From NCBI RefSeq assembly GCF_000224145.3, contig NC_020168.2, positions 2,756,080 to 2,820,079 of the forward strand: a DNA stretch of 64,000 nt. The letters run 5' to 3'. Below the pieces are notes generated by a model, which was not told where the DNA came from, did no database searches, and was given only the letters and a program-made list of their open reading frames with translations. The position numbers and the translations under genes are program-made. Each line of letters starts with the position of its first letter. Position 1 is the stretch's first letter. This document shows, piece by piece, positions 10,620-23,700 of this stretch. Source of the stretch: Ciona intestinalis (lineage: Eukaryota; Chordata; Ascidiacea; Phlebobranchia; Cionidae).

Positions 10620-13600
10620 ATGTTAATTCACCAATGCGTCTTCCTTCTGACATGTCTCAGCCTGGTTAAGCTTGTGATATCACGGACAAGGCATGTTGTG
10701 TTCTGGGACAGAAGCATAAACTCAAGGTAATTTACATTTTCACCCTATTATTGTAAACCATATTTGTTTCCTGAAAAGAAATAACTTAATATGCGAAGAA
10801 CGGAGTGCTGGAGCCGCATGACAATATGGGAGTATGTGCCAATTTCGTATTGGCTGAAAGCCGTAACTCATTAAACTGTATAGTATCAAGTCAGTAAAAT
10901 ATGCAGTATTGGCTACATCACGGTTTGGTTATATGTACCAATGTATTGGCGCCTTACTCCTTCGTACCCAACGTATGGGAATTCACAAAAGAGCCTTGGG
11001 AAAAACAACAAGTAGCCTGATTAATCATCACCAACAAAACAAAGCAGTCGGTGGTAGCTTGCTTGGCCAACACAAGCAAACTCCTTTTACTAAAGATGAC
11101 AATAGAGTTAACGGGCTGAGCAAAATTGGTCGCATCTTTTGTTAACCAAACTCGATACGTGTGGTTTGTTGCTCGAACGAACCGAAGTTTATTTGTTCAA
11201 CCAGCACCACGTGATATTAGAAACCGGTGTATTGTTTCTCGTGTTAGTTCCTAAGGAACATCCTGCAAACAAAATGTAGCAAGTACGGCGCAAAAAATGG
11301 CGTCGCTCTTTCGGCCGCCTTAATTAAGAGAACGACCATTATGTCGCCCCGGACGCTTCCTGTTTTGTGCAAACTTACTACAGTCGCAAGTTGGGAAACG
11401 TAGTACACTTATGTTTGCTTTGCATCATCGCTAACAGCGCCGTGACGGTTTCTAATGCCAAGTGACGTACTTGTTTTCGACAATCGAGTTTCTATTCAAA
11501 CTCCCGGCGGTTCACAATGGTCTTACTCAAACAGAGCCCGGTTTCCTTCCAAAAGGCGATCGTAAAAATATTAAAGGTTTTCATAATACTTAGGGTATAA
11601 ATACCCGGATTTAGGCACGGTGTTTTATATAGGTAACACAGCAAGTTGTTTTGGTGCCTACGTCATGGCAAGATTTTCCCTTTGTCGTTATTGTACATTT
11701 ACTTAAAGTATATGAAGCTAAGTTCTGTAAAACGTGCACTAAATACAACAGTCGAAATATGGAACACAAAAACTTAGTTCGACAAGACGACAACTCTGTG
11801 GCGTTCATTGTTTTCCAGTAAGAGTTTTAACTACTTATCTTCAATCAAGTCTTGTTCTTGCATGTACGAGCAAAACTGACCGTCCGGATTACTAATCTTA
11901 TTAAAGCATGCTAATTATAGTTATTAAAATGACCTAGATATTCGATACATAAAATAAACGAACTTAGATTAGCATTAGACACATAACATAAGCATCGCTC
12001 TAAGCCAATAACAAACTCTGAGATTAATAATAACACTTCGTTTTCGTCACTTCGAATTAAGGGTAACAGTTTCACGAAATTCTTGGTAAATGGATTTCAC
12101 TTATAGTTAATTAATCAAGTGAAATTTACCTGTTTCAACGATATCAGGGTGTTGCTAAAACGACGAAGTTGTAACATGATTAATGAAGCTTTTTTAGAAC
12201 TGATAATTCACATGAAATGCTGCTGTAATGCCTCGGGCTCCGCTGTCCCATCTTAACGCTTTGTTCTCGCGGTTAGCTGGTTGATCGTTGGACAAAATGC
12301 GCTGTGTTTATGCGGACCTTTCACGTGCTTGACGGACATTTTGCAACTACATCTGCGAATTTGCAAAAGCAAGATATTTTTTCAATCATCGTTCGCGAAA
12401 TTACCTCGAAACTTAGCCCGAAAGCTTTTAACGCCGCGAGAAAGACGCTAAAAAGAAACAAACGCGAAGCAAGTCTCTGTTCTCGATATATATTTCACTT
12501 ATCACTGACTGAGATCGAGGCAGGGCAACCTTGGACCGACCTAGAACCTCTTAAGCCTGATTGAAGGGCAAGGGGCAGTAGAGTGTATCGCATAATACTT
12601 CATACTACCCTTTACCAGCACTATAGCCATTTCTGAAAGCGTCTTTTACCAACTGCCATTTTTCAGTTCGAGTTGTTGTTTCTCCTCGCGTGCAATTAAC
12701 GCAGCAAGGAAAACGAGAATTCCCCGGGCACACAAAAGCGCATTTTTGATTTGGTCTATCAGGAGCCACTGGCAAAATAAAATTCCCCATTTCGTGATTT
12801 ATTTTAGTAGAAAGATATTAGTAAGTCAAATATTCGATATTGTGTTACATGCTACAGTTGTGATACATGGCCTGCCCTAATTATTTCCATTAACTTCTGA
12901 CGCATACACGTCAATGCGTTAAAACGTTAATAAACGCTCTATTGGGATCCATATTCGTTCAGATGGTAACGGACCGCCCGTGAATATATTTGATCAGGCT
13001 TTTGTGCTTTCGCTCAAGTATGGACGACAAAACGGACGTGCCGACTGGTTCTCACTAGGCCAAAACGGCTCCTTCGCACAACTTGACGTTCGGTATCTCT
13101 ACACCAAAACGAAAAATAATGAAAAACAAGGCGGCCATTGAGCTAGGGCTTATAGCGGGCGAGGCGACGAATGACAAGAGATGTGCCGAGGTTGTAAGTT
13201 GAAGAAGAAAATACGCAGAAAGATTTAAATTGACTGAAGAAGGGCAAAAAGTATTTGCCGAACGGTCAATATTGGTTAAACACTCTGGAATGGGCCCACC
13301 TATAGAACGTAAACAGAAACCTGTCTCACGGTTACCTGTTAAAGAAATAGCTACCATCCTAACGCCGTTCAATCGTCGAGTGAAAGTTTATATTTTCGGC
13401 CGCCTGCCAAGTTTTATCGATTCGGTGTTTTAAACCCCTGGCTAATGTCTCCCGCACAGGATTAACCATCTGGCTGACACGGCCTGGTTAGCTTCGCTTT
13501 ATCCACCCAACTTTCCCACAATGGTGACTTGTATGAGAAGCGATCAGCTCCCTGCATAAGGCATATTAATAATCTTAATTCGATTATTATATCAAACACA

Positions 13601-16600
13601 AAACGAAGCACCCACGCCGTACAGCATCATGCAAAGCTGTAAGATTGAGTCGCTTTACCTTGCTAATTGATCCGCGCTTTCTCTGCAGCGTATTTAAAAT
13701 GCCACAACTCGCACTTTGTCAGCCGTGAATTAATCACCTACTTCTATATTATCATGATGACCCTATATACGATATAAAGATATTCCTTGGGCTTAGGCGG
13801 CAAAAATTGTAGCAATAAGCGAAATAGCGTCTATCACTCCTACATTACTTTTTTGCTTTTTCAGTTTGACGACCGAGCTTCGCCTTCAAGTACAGATAAA
13901 CGAGTGGATGGACATCCTGTGCCCCAAACCTGCCCGTAACGACGAAAAGAGGGGGGAGGAGTTATACATTGATGTATTCAACGTCACAGCAGCGCAGTAT
14001 CATCGGTGTAACACACAAAGTAAGACCTTCGTAATTAAAAAAAAAAACTTTTTTTATCATGCGACATAATAATTAGAAAATTGAGCTTATAATGCTTGCT
14101 GTATTGCGGATACAGTATATAGATACATAAAAAAAAACGAATTGTATATTTACCTCATTTAAACAAGCGTCTCCAACAGACATAATAAGATGCCAGCAGC
14201 AGTGTCAAACGACGGTAATAAAATGAATTACTTTCCCATAAATAATCTTACTCGTAAAAACAGACCACACAGATATAGGAATAGTAAGCTGTGTTTCCAA
14301 TTACCGTATATGGAAATGAAAATCACTCTTCGACATTTTTCGTTCCTTGCAAAAGTTTTGCAACACCCGGGCATACCTTGCAGTTACGATCTTTCTGATA
14401 ACACGACGCCATCAATTTAAAAAAATCGGTCGTGAAATCGCGATATCTGATATTTCCTGTTCGCAGTACGTGAAATATTCATTCCGATTTAATCGTCATT
14501 TCATACCCATTTGCCATTTGTCAAGCGACGAAGTTCGCACGAAATTCAGATATAATTTCGCAGTCAGCGAAAGAACAAGTTTTTTTTGCGTTTTTTTGTT
14601 TATATGAGGTGTTAAATGAATTCTGAAAGTAATAAATTTTTCCTAATTGTGTTTATAACAATTTATAAAACTCTTTTAGATTCATGATAATGCGGCTGTA
14701 TAATTCTTTAACAATTCTCTTTACTACCAAATGTTACCACATACAAAGGAAAATAAAAACATGGTTTATCTTACTCCGACCTATACCATGTTATGCGCAA
14801 ACCAATTTAAACGGGATTATATGTTATTTTTTTAACATTTATACTTTTTACCCAGAAATTCAACGAGTTTTAAGGTGTTCTGACCCGAAAAGAGAAATTA
14901 AACTGACGACAAAATTTCAAGAGAGAAGTCCCTCGCCGCTTGGATTTGTGTTTCGACCTGGACAGTCATACTACTACATTTGTAAGTTTAAATATTTTTA
15001 ATATTCTAAAAATAATAGTCGAGTTTTTTTAAATGTAACAGTTTTCAATGGGTACAGAAAGCAAATTGCGCAAGTTTCAAAGCACTTATAAAATACATTT
15101 CCGTAAACTACGTCTTGCATAAACCTTAACGTAAATCACGCATTCAAGAGCATTTGGGCGTAAATCGTCAGAAATTTTGAACAACAACTTTATAGACGGT
15201 TGAGAAGCAGCCACAGTAACGTTGACTTTTGCCGTTGCCGAGGCATTAAGTCAACAGCTTTAAAATAAGCTTATCACCTCAAACTTCATGGAATTGTTAT
15301 TTCCGAATATGAAACATGATCGTGTGTTTGCATCTTGCATATAGACTTTTTGATAACAACGCCTTAAATGACGGTAAAGTTTAAATAGGTGGTGAATTAT
15401 CTGTTACTGCGGCGAAAAGGCAAGTTTGCTAAAGATATGTGCTTTATAGATAACATATGTGGGCCTAGCAAAGTAATATCTTACGACGAAAGATCCACCT
15501 TCCCTACATTAGTAACTGATGACTCATTACTGAAAACGACTGAAAATGAATTTCGTTCAGCGCAAATAACACTTAACACACAGCGCACAAAATTAAATAC
15601 TAAAATATAGTATATTATATTTTGCTTAGAAGTAGCTAAAGGAATTAATTTAAAATATCCACAAACTACAGTTCACCACAATACCACACTAATCTACTTT
15701 TGGTCACAGACTCACAGTCCTGCGGAATGTACATACACGAAATTTGTAAGGATATAAAACTGCGGAAGTTTTACTAGCTTAAACAAGAATATAAAAAATG
15801 TAAGAATATAAAAATGTCAGACACTGTTTATACGTTTAGCATTTTTTGTTTGAACTTTCAGCTTAAAGCTCCTAATTGTTCGCTATAATTACGCACATTC
15901 CAAATCATAAACCGATTTTCGCGTAAGTCACAGTATAATTATTAAATCTCGAAAACTATTTTTTCTCTGGAACAATAAATTAAAAAACGTCTGGGGTGTA
16001 CAAGAAAAATGTTAAATTGATTATTTTTCGATGTTTGACAATAAAAGTTCCCTCGTGCCTCGTAACAACCGCTCTTTACACGCCGATGTTTGTTTGTTTT
16101 CGAGGATTACATTCGCTAATCAGGCTCAGACGTCGCGAACATGTATTTATTTGTTATAACGTCGTGTTGCATTGTAAGAGCAAGACTGTACCATCGTTTC
16201 TAAAACGACGAACAAGCGATGGAACATTGTTTACATACCTACACACAGTCCCTAACACAATGTCGCCGACACAAAATTATTCTGTCGTAAATACGTCACG
16301 GAAACTATTTTCGTTTCCCATGGCAGCTCATCAAAATACTCTCCCCGTTAAAATAAGACCTTTATAGGACACTTTCGCCGTCGCCAGTGTTTTGCTTCCA
16401 TTTTCCGGCTACCTGATTTTTACCACGGCATAGTAGCTTAACCGGACGTTGAACTTTCCGGTACAAGTTGACCGTAACGAATGAGGTCAGAGTATAGAAC
16501 ACAGAGGGTGTGGCCCATATACTACAGGCCCGCTCACTTTAACATGCTCTTGTAATTTCCCTATTGGACCGCGTTACTGCTTGATAAGCTAATTAGTCGG

Positions 16601-18865
16601 CTACCAAGAACCATTAGCAGCGCACCAAGTTTGGGCTGTCCGCTTTTCACCCATTATCCGACGTCCCGATCCTCCAGTTAGATGGAGCGTCCAATTTACA
16701 CAGCATCGGTTTACTGATTTTCGGGCCTACCGAATTAAGTGAAGCGAGAACGTTAGGGGAAGAGCAAACATTCACGTCTTCGGTGTGTGGGCGTACGGAC
16801 GTGTGTGAGACTATGGGGTTGGGGCTTTGCTTAATCCACACAGCAGTAATTACTCCGTGGGGCGGTTGTATAACAAGCTGGGCACGGATCCCAAAAACAT
16901 AATCCCAACTTCAAGGCTAGTGTGTTTTATTGAAACCTAAAGCAAGGTTGCTTGCCGTGGATCATCGCGGCACTTTGCCCACAGCTTGTTTGTCGCCCGT
17001 GTTCAGTTACACGGTCAGATTTCTACACGGTGTTTGTTAAAGTAATTAGTTGTTATCGCTCGCTCACTTTAACATTGTGTTTCAACTTGTTTGGCGCTTT
17101 TAGCTGTCCAGTGTCTCCAATCGAGCAGAAAGCTACTGAATTTAAATAGATTGGAAACGATTTGAACGGATTATTTTCCCCTTAGAGTGTTGCTGGTGAT
17201 TCATTACCATTTTTCGGGGGCTTTTGGTGGCTGATAACGGACGCGTCATACCTAATTTCGTTAAATGCACAGAGTGCCCTGGTAAACGAGATAAACTCGC
17301 TGTTGGGTTGATAGTTTGAAGCCTGTTTATACAAATGGGAAGATATATGAGAAAACTATCAAAGCGCTTCCGCCTTCTGGAAATCATCCGTTCCAAGTTT
17401 TGCTTTAAGTTAATCTTCGGAAAACATTATTCCATCAGCACGTCCGAAAACAAAGGCTGTGAGAAATCCCAGCGCGTAACCCGGTTGCTGGATTCTTCAA
17501 AATTGCCAACCCAGGTTTCGCTTATCTGTGACGAAGATGTTTTGTTTACATTGCATTGGGTTAGCGAAATTGCGAATCTGTTCAAACAAAACAAGCTTAT
17601 GCGCCGCCTTTTATCTCATAATATAGGACGTTGAATTGACACAAGGTGCTGACGGTGTAGCGAACTCGGACTGAATAAGTGTAACCATGCGTTAACAGTG
17701 GATTGTGAATCGGGGCCGCTTTGCACGAAAGCAAACCATTAAAGTCACCCGAAGCGTTTTTCGTTCCAAGCTGTTGCCGAAACGGGAAACTTGTGTTTTC
17801 AATACAACGAACTGTTATTTCAACGAGTTACAGATGCCAGTTTATACTTGTTCATAGAAACCGTTCCATCTTCGCGGTCGCGCGGTGCACGTAATGCAAA
17901 GCGTTGTGAATGTCTGGTTAGCTTTCTAATCACTCCCATTCATCTTGATGAGGTTGCGCGGGATCGGCTCCTGATAGTAGCCAAGCTCTTCTAACCGTCG
18001 TGGCAACCATGATCGATGCCCGAGATGCAAAACGACCCGTCCACTCATCAACGTAGCTACTATGGACGTTGATTTGTTGGGATTAATGAGGCGGAAATCA
18101 TCGCCCAGCCGCTTTTGCTTGACGCGCCTGCCACGATCGTTATCACAACGAAAACGAGCACCAAATTGTAGACACGTCGGGTTACACACGGCGCCCGAAT
18201 ACTACAAAACGTGGCGGGCAATTTCAAGACACTCTTAAAATACAATTGTTTGAACCATTTAGAATTTAGATCTTTTACAGTTCTCTTTTACATTGCAGCA
18301 AAACCATCAAAAGGCGGAACAAGAGGCTGCTCTACTGACACCTTGCGGTTGGTTGTAGAGGTTGAATCGCAACATGGTCGTGTGGAAGAAAACAAACATA
18401 CAAGATTTGACCCCTGGCTAGATCAATCTGAGTTTGGTAAGTAAGACTTGAATGTAGTTATAAAAGGATAAAACTAAAATTTCGCACTTGTTTTATTTAC
18501 AACACTTAAAAATGCTTATCCTTGCAGTCGCAGTATAACTTATATATATTACTTGCAATCTGTACAATTGGTAAAATGTTTACTTCATTTCGCCAAACAC
18601 ACTGTTGAAACGAATATTGTGAAATAATAAGTTTTTGTTGTCAGGTATGAAACACAACAAGCGTCATCATCACTTGAAAAACGCAGAGAATGAATTGGAG
18701 AAACGCGAACCACAAGAACCAGTTGTGCTTTCGCAGAAGAACTCTGCTGCCCCACCTGACGGAGGCAATTCTGCGGTTGGAATTCACTCGAGGAGACACG
18801 ACACTCGACTGTTAGCTCTGATCACAAGTTCGCTGCTGATGGTGTTGTTTACGAAGTGGGTGTGA
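10620..18865 (+). CDS. Efna: Ephrin-A type ligand, plus-strand member (5 exons)
   Basis: Cell-surface ligand for Eph receptors. Exons: 10620-10726, 13865-14019, 14856-14981, 18299-18436, 18645-18865; the phases chain to 248 aa. Residues 1-20 are a signal peptide. The receptor-binding domain begins RHVVFWDRS and contains DILCPKP, the N-glycosylation site in FNVTAAQYHRC, then LRCSDPKREIKLTTKFQERS, SPLGFVF and SYYYI, and GCSTDTLRLVVEVE, giving the four cysteines expected in ephrins. After a charged His/Lys/Glu linker (no threonine stalk) the protein ends in the hydrophobic tail LLALITSSLLMVLFTKWV, which fits GPI attachment and argues against an ephrin-B type with a cytoplasmic domain. Introns 1 and 3 exceed 3 kb. 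It is the only plus-strand gene in the window and is convergent with the next ephrin. Which named Ciona Efna paralogue it is cannot be decided here. Confidence 0.9.
10727..13864 (+). other. Intron 1 of the plus-strand ephrin
   Basis: The 3.1-kb intron has a GTAATT donor and a TTTTTGCTTTTTCAG acceptor. I see no MITE, SINE or supported exon in it. Its size and freedom from repeats make it a candidate for regulatory elements, but I cannot point to a specific one. Confidence 0.6.
14982..18298 (+). other. Intron 3 of the plus-strand ephrin
   Basis: A 3.3-kb intron without a recognisable repeat or exon. Open frames inside it, including one of 123 codons at 15996-16367, show no domain and no suitable splice context. 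Confidence 0.6.
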
Positions 18866-20788
18866 TGACGTGGTTTGGGCAATTCAATACACGGTGTGCA
18901 CACTTGTGAGACGACAGCAACGCTCTCGACCATCCAAGGCGGAGAATTGTTCTTCAAGGGCCCTGGTGCGCGGCACTTACGGTATAAGTGCTGGCAAACT
19001 TTACAAACACACTTTGCTTCTTTACCTAGTTCGTGACAGTCGTTCGCTTTTACTTGTACCGGCCGGACAATACAATCTAAAGTTTTTTTTTATTTTTTTA
19101 TTTTCTTTTGTGTCGCTACAATACATATTGATTCCACGAACAAGGCTGGTTTACTATCCGGCTGTACAATGTTTACCATGTCGTTCACATTGAATTAAGT
19201 ATTAAACATGCTCAAAACAGGGACTACAAAAGCTAGAGTTCGAGCAGTAAACACAAAAGTTTATTTGGTAGAAAGATCCGATACACAAATGCGGTTGTAA
19301 TACGCACACGGAAAGTTTGCTTTGTCGCTAATGAGATATTGTATATGGATACAAATAAAGAACCACGGACGGTCGCTTACTTCCTTAAAAATACAATATA
19401 AGTACCAGTGATTATAACCTTTGGTCGAAAAACACAACACACCTATGACGTATTAAACTGTTGTGACGGTACACAGGTTTTGACAGCTGATTTAAAGCTT
19501 ATCTTCGCCGTATCCACACGCAATAACCTGTCAACTTTGTATGTTTTTTGGGTGTACTTATAGGTGCTTCAGGGGGTTGTGTTTAACCAAAAGAAGTTTG
19601 AGCTTTCCACCAGAGTTTCGATAATTTAAGGGTTGAGAGTAGAAATTGTGTTTTTAGCTCTCAGGTTGGGTTTTTCATTGGTTTCTGCAAAATCCACTTT
19701 TGGGTTGTTGAGTTGTGGCCGTTTAAGTATAATCAAACAATGTCTGCTGTCTGCGCCTATCTTCGTCTATGATCTTTGGTCGTACGTGGTTTTTCAGCTC
19801 AGTATTTATTTCCACGAAGTTTTTTTCCAAGTCGGCATATACAATAATCCAACACGACTGGTGGTATGGTAAACACAACTTTCCCTTTATCCACGGACTC
19901 ATCTTTAATCGGAACGAAGCTTTCGCCACACTCGCTGATAAATATCGCAGCTTACCGTAAGTCTGTCGATCAACAAACACGAAAGACTTAATATAGGCTG
20001 AGACAACCGTTATTGAAGCCCATGCGAAGCTGTACACTATCTCCGGTAAGTTTACTGATACGAATAGAATAGTAAATAAACTTGAGAGGAAAATTACAAA
20101 GAATCTACTACCTTTAATTGTAAAGTCAAGAGTATATGTTAAGATGACTTTGGCAAGTATAACAAACAGTTTGCAGTGTTAATTTATTGAAATCAAACAA
20201 AAACTTGAAAATGTGAGTCAAAAGAAAAATTACTAATATAACAGCGTAGCGAAAATCTAAATATTGTTTAGAACCAAATTCAATACGCAAAACGCTTGAA
20301 AAGGAGTTTCTTGGTACTGATCAGCACTTACGTCTATAACAAAAGGAAACCTGGTGCGAAAATGATACGTTTTTTGAGGGTTTTGAATCGGCCATTTTGT
20401 TTGAGTTGGCGAGTGTCGAAAAAAAGCAGCCCTTTTTTTATAAAATTTGTGGTATTAGTCAAAAGCGGGGGACAGTTAATTCAGCACCTTCGATCGTATA
20501 ATAATAACAACATAATCACAAAACATACAACATACAAACAATCACAGTGACTTAAAAAAAGAGCAGGCACATTGTCATACTCAAAGCGACGATACCATCG
20601 TATGTATCACCTTGTATATGCCTGTTTACACCTTAAATTGTACGGCCAGCGCACAACCGGTTTATAAAAAGCTATGTCTCGTATCATTTGTCCTTCGGTC
20701 TCTCTCAGCTAGAGTTGGCACATGGCGAACTACCTTCGACTTTTCTTTCAGTAACGTGCAAGAACGTATAATGGAGTTGCATTGGGCT
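18866..20788. other. Convergent spacer between two ephrin genes
   Basis: It contains the 3' UTRs of the plus-strand ephrin and of the minus-strand ephrin ending at 20789. AATAAA at 19354-19359 is the likely plus-strand polyadenylation signal. Nothing else is supported. Confidence 0.5.
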
Positions 20789-23700
20789 TCAGTTTTGTAA
20801 CAGAACAGTCAGCACTAACGCAACTAACATCCACGTGGTGGCGCAAGTAATTCTACCGACCCCGCCACCCGGGCCGTCACCTTCACCGTCGCCCCGGACA
20901 TATCCAGCTGAAAACAAAATAAACTTTTAATGTCAAATGCTCCAGCTAAAACAATGTTCATACCTTATCCTGAATTTGCTTATATTATTAACAAAATCTG
21001 CAGTACCACAGTTCACCCGACTGTGACTATATTTTCCGAAACTATACATTAATGCACCAAGTAGGTCATGGTTGATTTTATATAATAAACGTTGTTAGAT
21101 ATTAAACAACCAAATTCTTACGTTTGAGCGTCTTTGTGGGCGGAGTATTTCTTGTCGAGCTCTGTCTTGGTATATGGGGTTTCTGACTTGTTCGAGGTGT
21201 TGTTGTTGTTGTTGTTGCTATTGTTGTAGTAGTAGTGGTTGACGAAAGTGTCCTTGGCGTTGACGACCGTGTTGTACCTGCAGTCACTGGTTTCCGGTCG
21301 TGTTCGTGCAGTCTTTTCGGCAGAACATGAACTTTCATTTTCATCGCTGATTTGCAATTCTGAGGTTCATCTTTTTTGAATGCTGCAAATCAGCAAAAGA
21401 TTAAAACTTGCTGCCTTTTAGAATATTACATGGACCACTTCTTAACATCAATTGAATTTGTTTTTTTTAATATATTTAATTTGTATCAACTTACCCATAA
21501 AGAAATAATCTTTATTTGGTTGATATACGAATCCCAGTGGGTTTGGACTTCTTCGTTGAAACTTGGTGGTGAGCTTGCGTCCTTTAACTGGATTGTCACA
21601 CTTAAAAATCGCAGTTTTCATATCTGCATTTAAGTTTATGTTGTTTGTTACCAAGTTGTATCCAAGGTGACGACCATTCAAGGTTATATTATGGGCTATT
21701 TAGGCACCACACACAGTACGTAATTATATATACACTTTCTTTCACGTACAGTCGCATGGCTTTTATGCTAAGTGTTGTGTCATTCATCTATTCAAAGGCA
21801 TACAGCAAACAACACAGTACTCTACTATAAAGGTTGTTATCCAAAAGGGTGGGCTGTTAATAACATGGCGAGCAAAACTAAAAGGACATGTTTTCACTAA
21901 CTTCGCTCAGCCAAACGGCAAAAATACTGGATATCAGCCAAGAACAACGAAAAGTTTTTTTTCTCAACATGTACGACGCATGCTTCGGTACATTAGCAAG
22001 GTACTTTACATTTTTGAGCATTTATTATACCATTAGAACTCACCAGTGAGAGAGCAACTGTTGTATGATTGTTCGCTGACATTGTAGATGATGAAACTAA
22101 GCTTAGCTTTATCATCTTGATCATACTGAGGGCAGTGAATATTCATGTAGTCTCGCATATGAACCTCAATGCTGAACTCGTTTCCGAAAGCAAACCTGAA
22201 AAAAAAATACTTTACTTATTCTGCAGTAGCAAAAAAATCAATAAAACCAAAACCATAGGATACAAATTAAAGAGAATTGTCTTTTCCACGGAGCGGTACT
22301 GTTTATAAAACTCGGCCAAATTTAAGCACTTTTCTTATCTCTTATTTGTCGAATACACTGCAGATTTCATATCTGGCACCACACTATTTGTTTCGGACTA
22401 TTACAGTTCCGTTACGGGTCGCTTCTCTTCACTTATAATCTTCCGGGCTTTATGAAGAGCACCCTGTTGCGGTTTTTATGCTGCCACGTTTCCTATTACG
22501 GTGTTGGGACAACAGATTACGCGTAAAAACAGTTACATGTAAACCGCTGCCACATGTAGAAAGCTTATTAGAAAACCACAGATGAGAAAAGCAAGCGACA
22601 AACCGATTCAAAGTTCGTGTGAGTTAAATGGCCATTGTGCTGGTGCTTTACTATAGGGTAACTAGGGGAGATTTGGGAGTTTCCAATAAGACCCAAGACA
22701 AACATCACGTCAGGTCTTAAATAGAGCAGTATATTACCCAAAGTAATCGATGACTCTACTTGACGAAAACCAGACCAGAGTTTGATTTTATGGGCTTTAC
22801 GCGTAATGCTCTTTCCTCGAAGCCAAATTGAGCTTGCTAAACCGCAATGAGACAACATCGATTTAAGAGTTGTGTGATTCAGAGGGAACGCCGCAGGGTG
22901 GAAAAAGCAAAAACACTCTCTTTGCTATTGAGCGGGCTTGGCGGTTATTTGAGAAACGATTACGAACAAAGGGTAAGCTGCTTCGTTGTCCGAGCAATGA
23001 AAGCGAGTGAAACATTAACCTATTGTTTGCTAAAGCTTGCAAGAACGGCGACCTGTTCTCTTTTTTGATCATGAACTCCTATGGTTACGTTGTAAACACA
23101 GCATAAATGAAATATGACACAAGATACTGTTGATGTGATCCGTATTGAAGACTGTTGTGTGGGGAAATCGGGACCGTACAGTCGCACGTGACGTCAAAAG
23201 ACTCGAAATAAACTTGTTTGGACAACGCGAGCAAAACAAGATCGTTTTGTTTTATGATCTATAGTAATCGATCTGTTCCGCTATCGTAGGCGACGACCGT
23301 TTCCTTTGCTAGTTAGTTCTTGGCAAATGTTGTCCCGACTTGGAGTCGGTCGTAAAAAGATCATCACCTTACGAGTGTCAACTCACTAAGAGAAAAGGGC
23401 GACGGCGTGTAACGTTGTAAGTAGTGCTTGAGGCGTGGTACATGTAATGTTGAATACCCTCAAGTGCAGGAGCTACCAGCAGGCGACCCCTTGCTTTTGT
23501 AAGCAATCCTTCTGAGAACACTCGGCAGCCAACGAGAGGTTTCAAATCCTCTTAATGAGTCTGTCATGTCGGCGTCAACAGTAATCGACCGTGTCGTGGT
23601 ATTGTTGCCGTCGAAGTGGGTGGCGGTAGTATAGTACCTGCCCACAAAAGCCTTCCGTGCTTTTATATCGACAACTTATTTTTAAGTTGATCAATATATA

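Noticed and set aside
15996-16367. 123-codon open frame in intron 3 of the plus-strand ephrin
   Set aside because: No recognisable domain or splice context; likely chance.
20296-20800. Small plus-strand frames in the convergent ephrin spacer
   Set aside because: Hydrophobic or low-complexity, without splice support; probably 3' UTR sequence.
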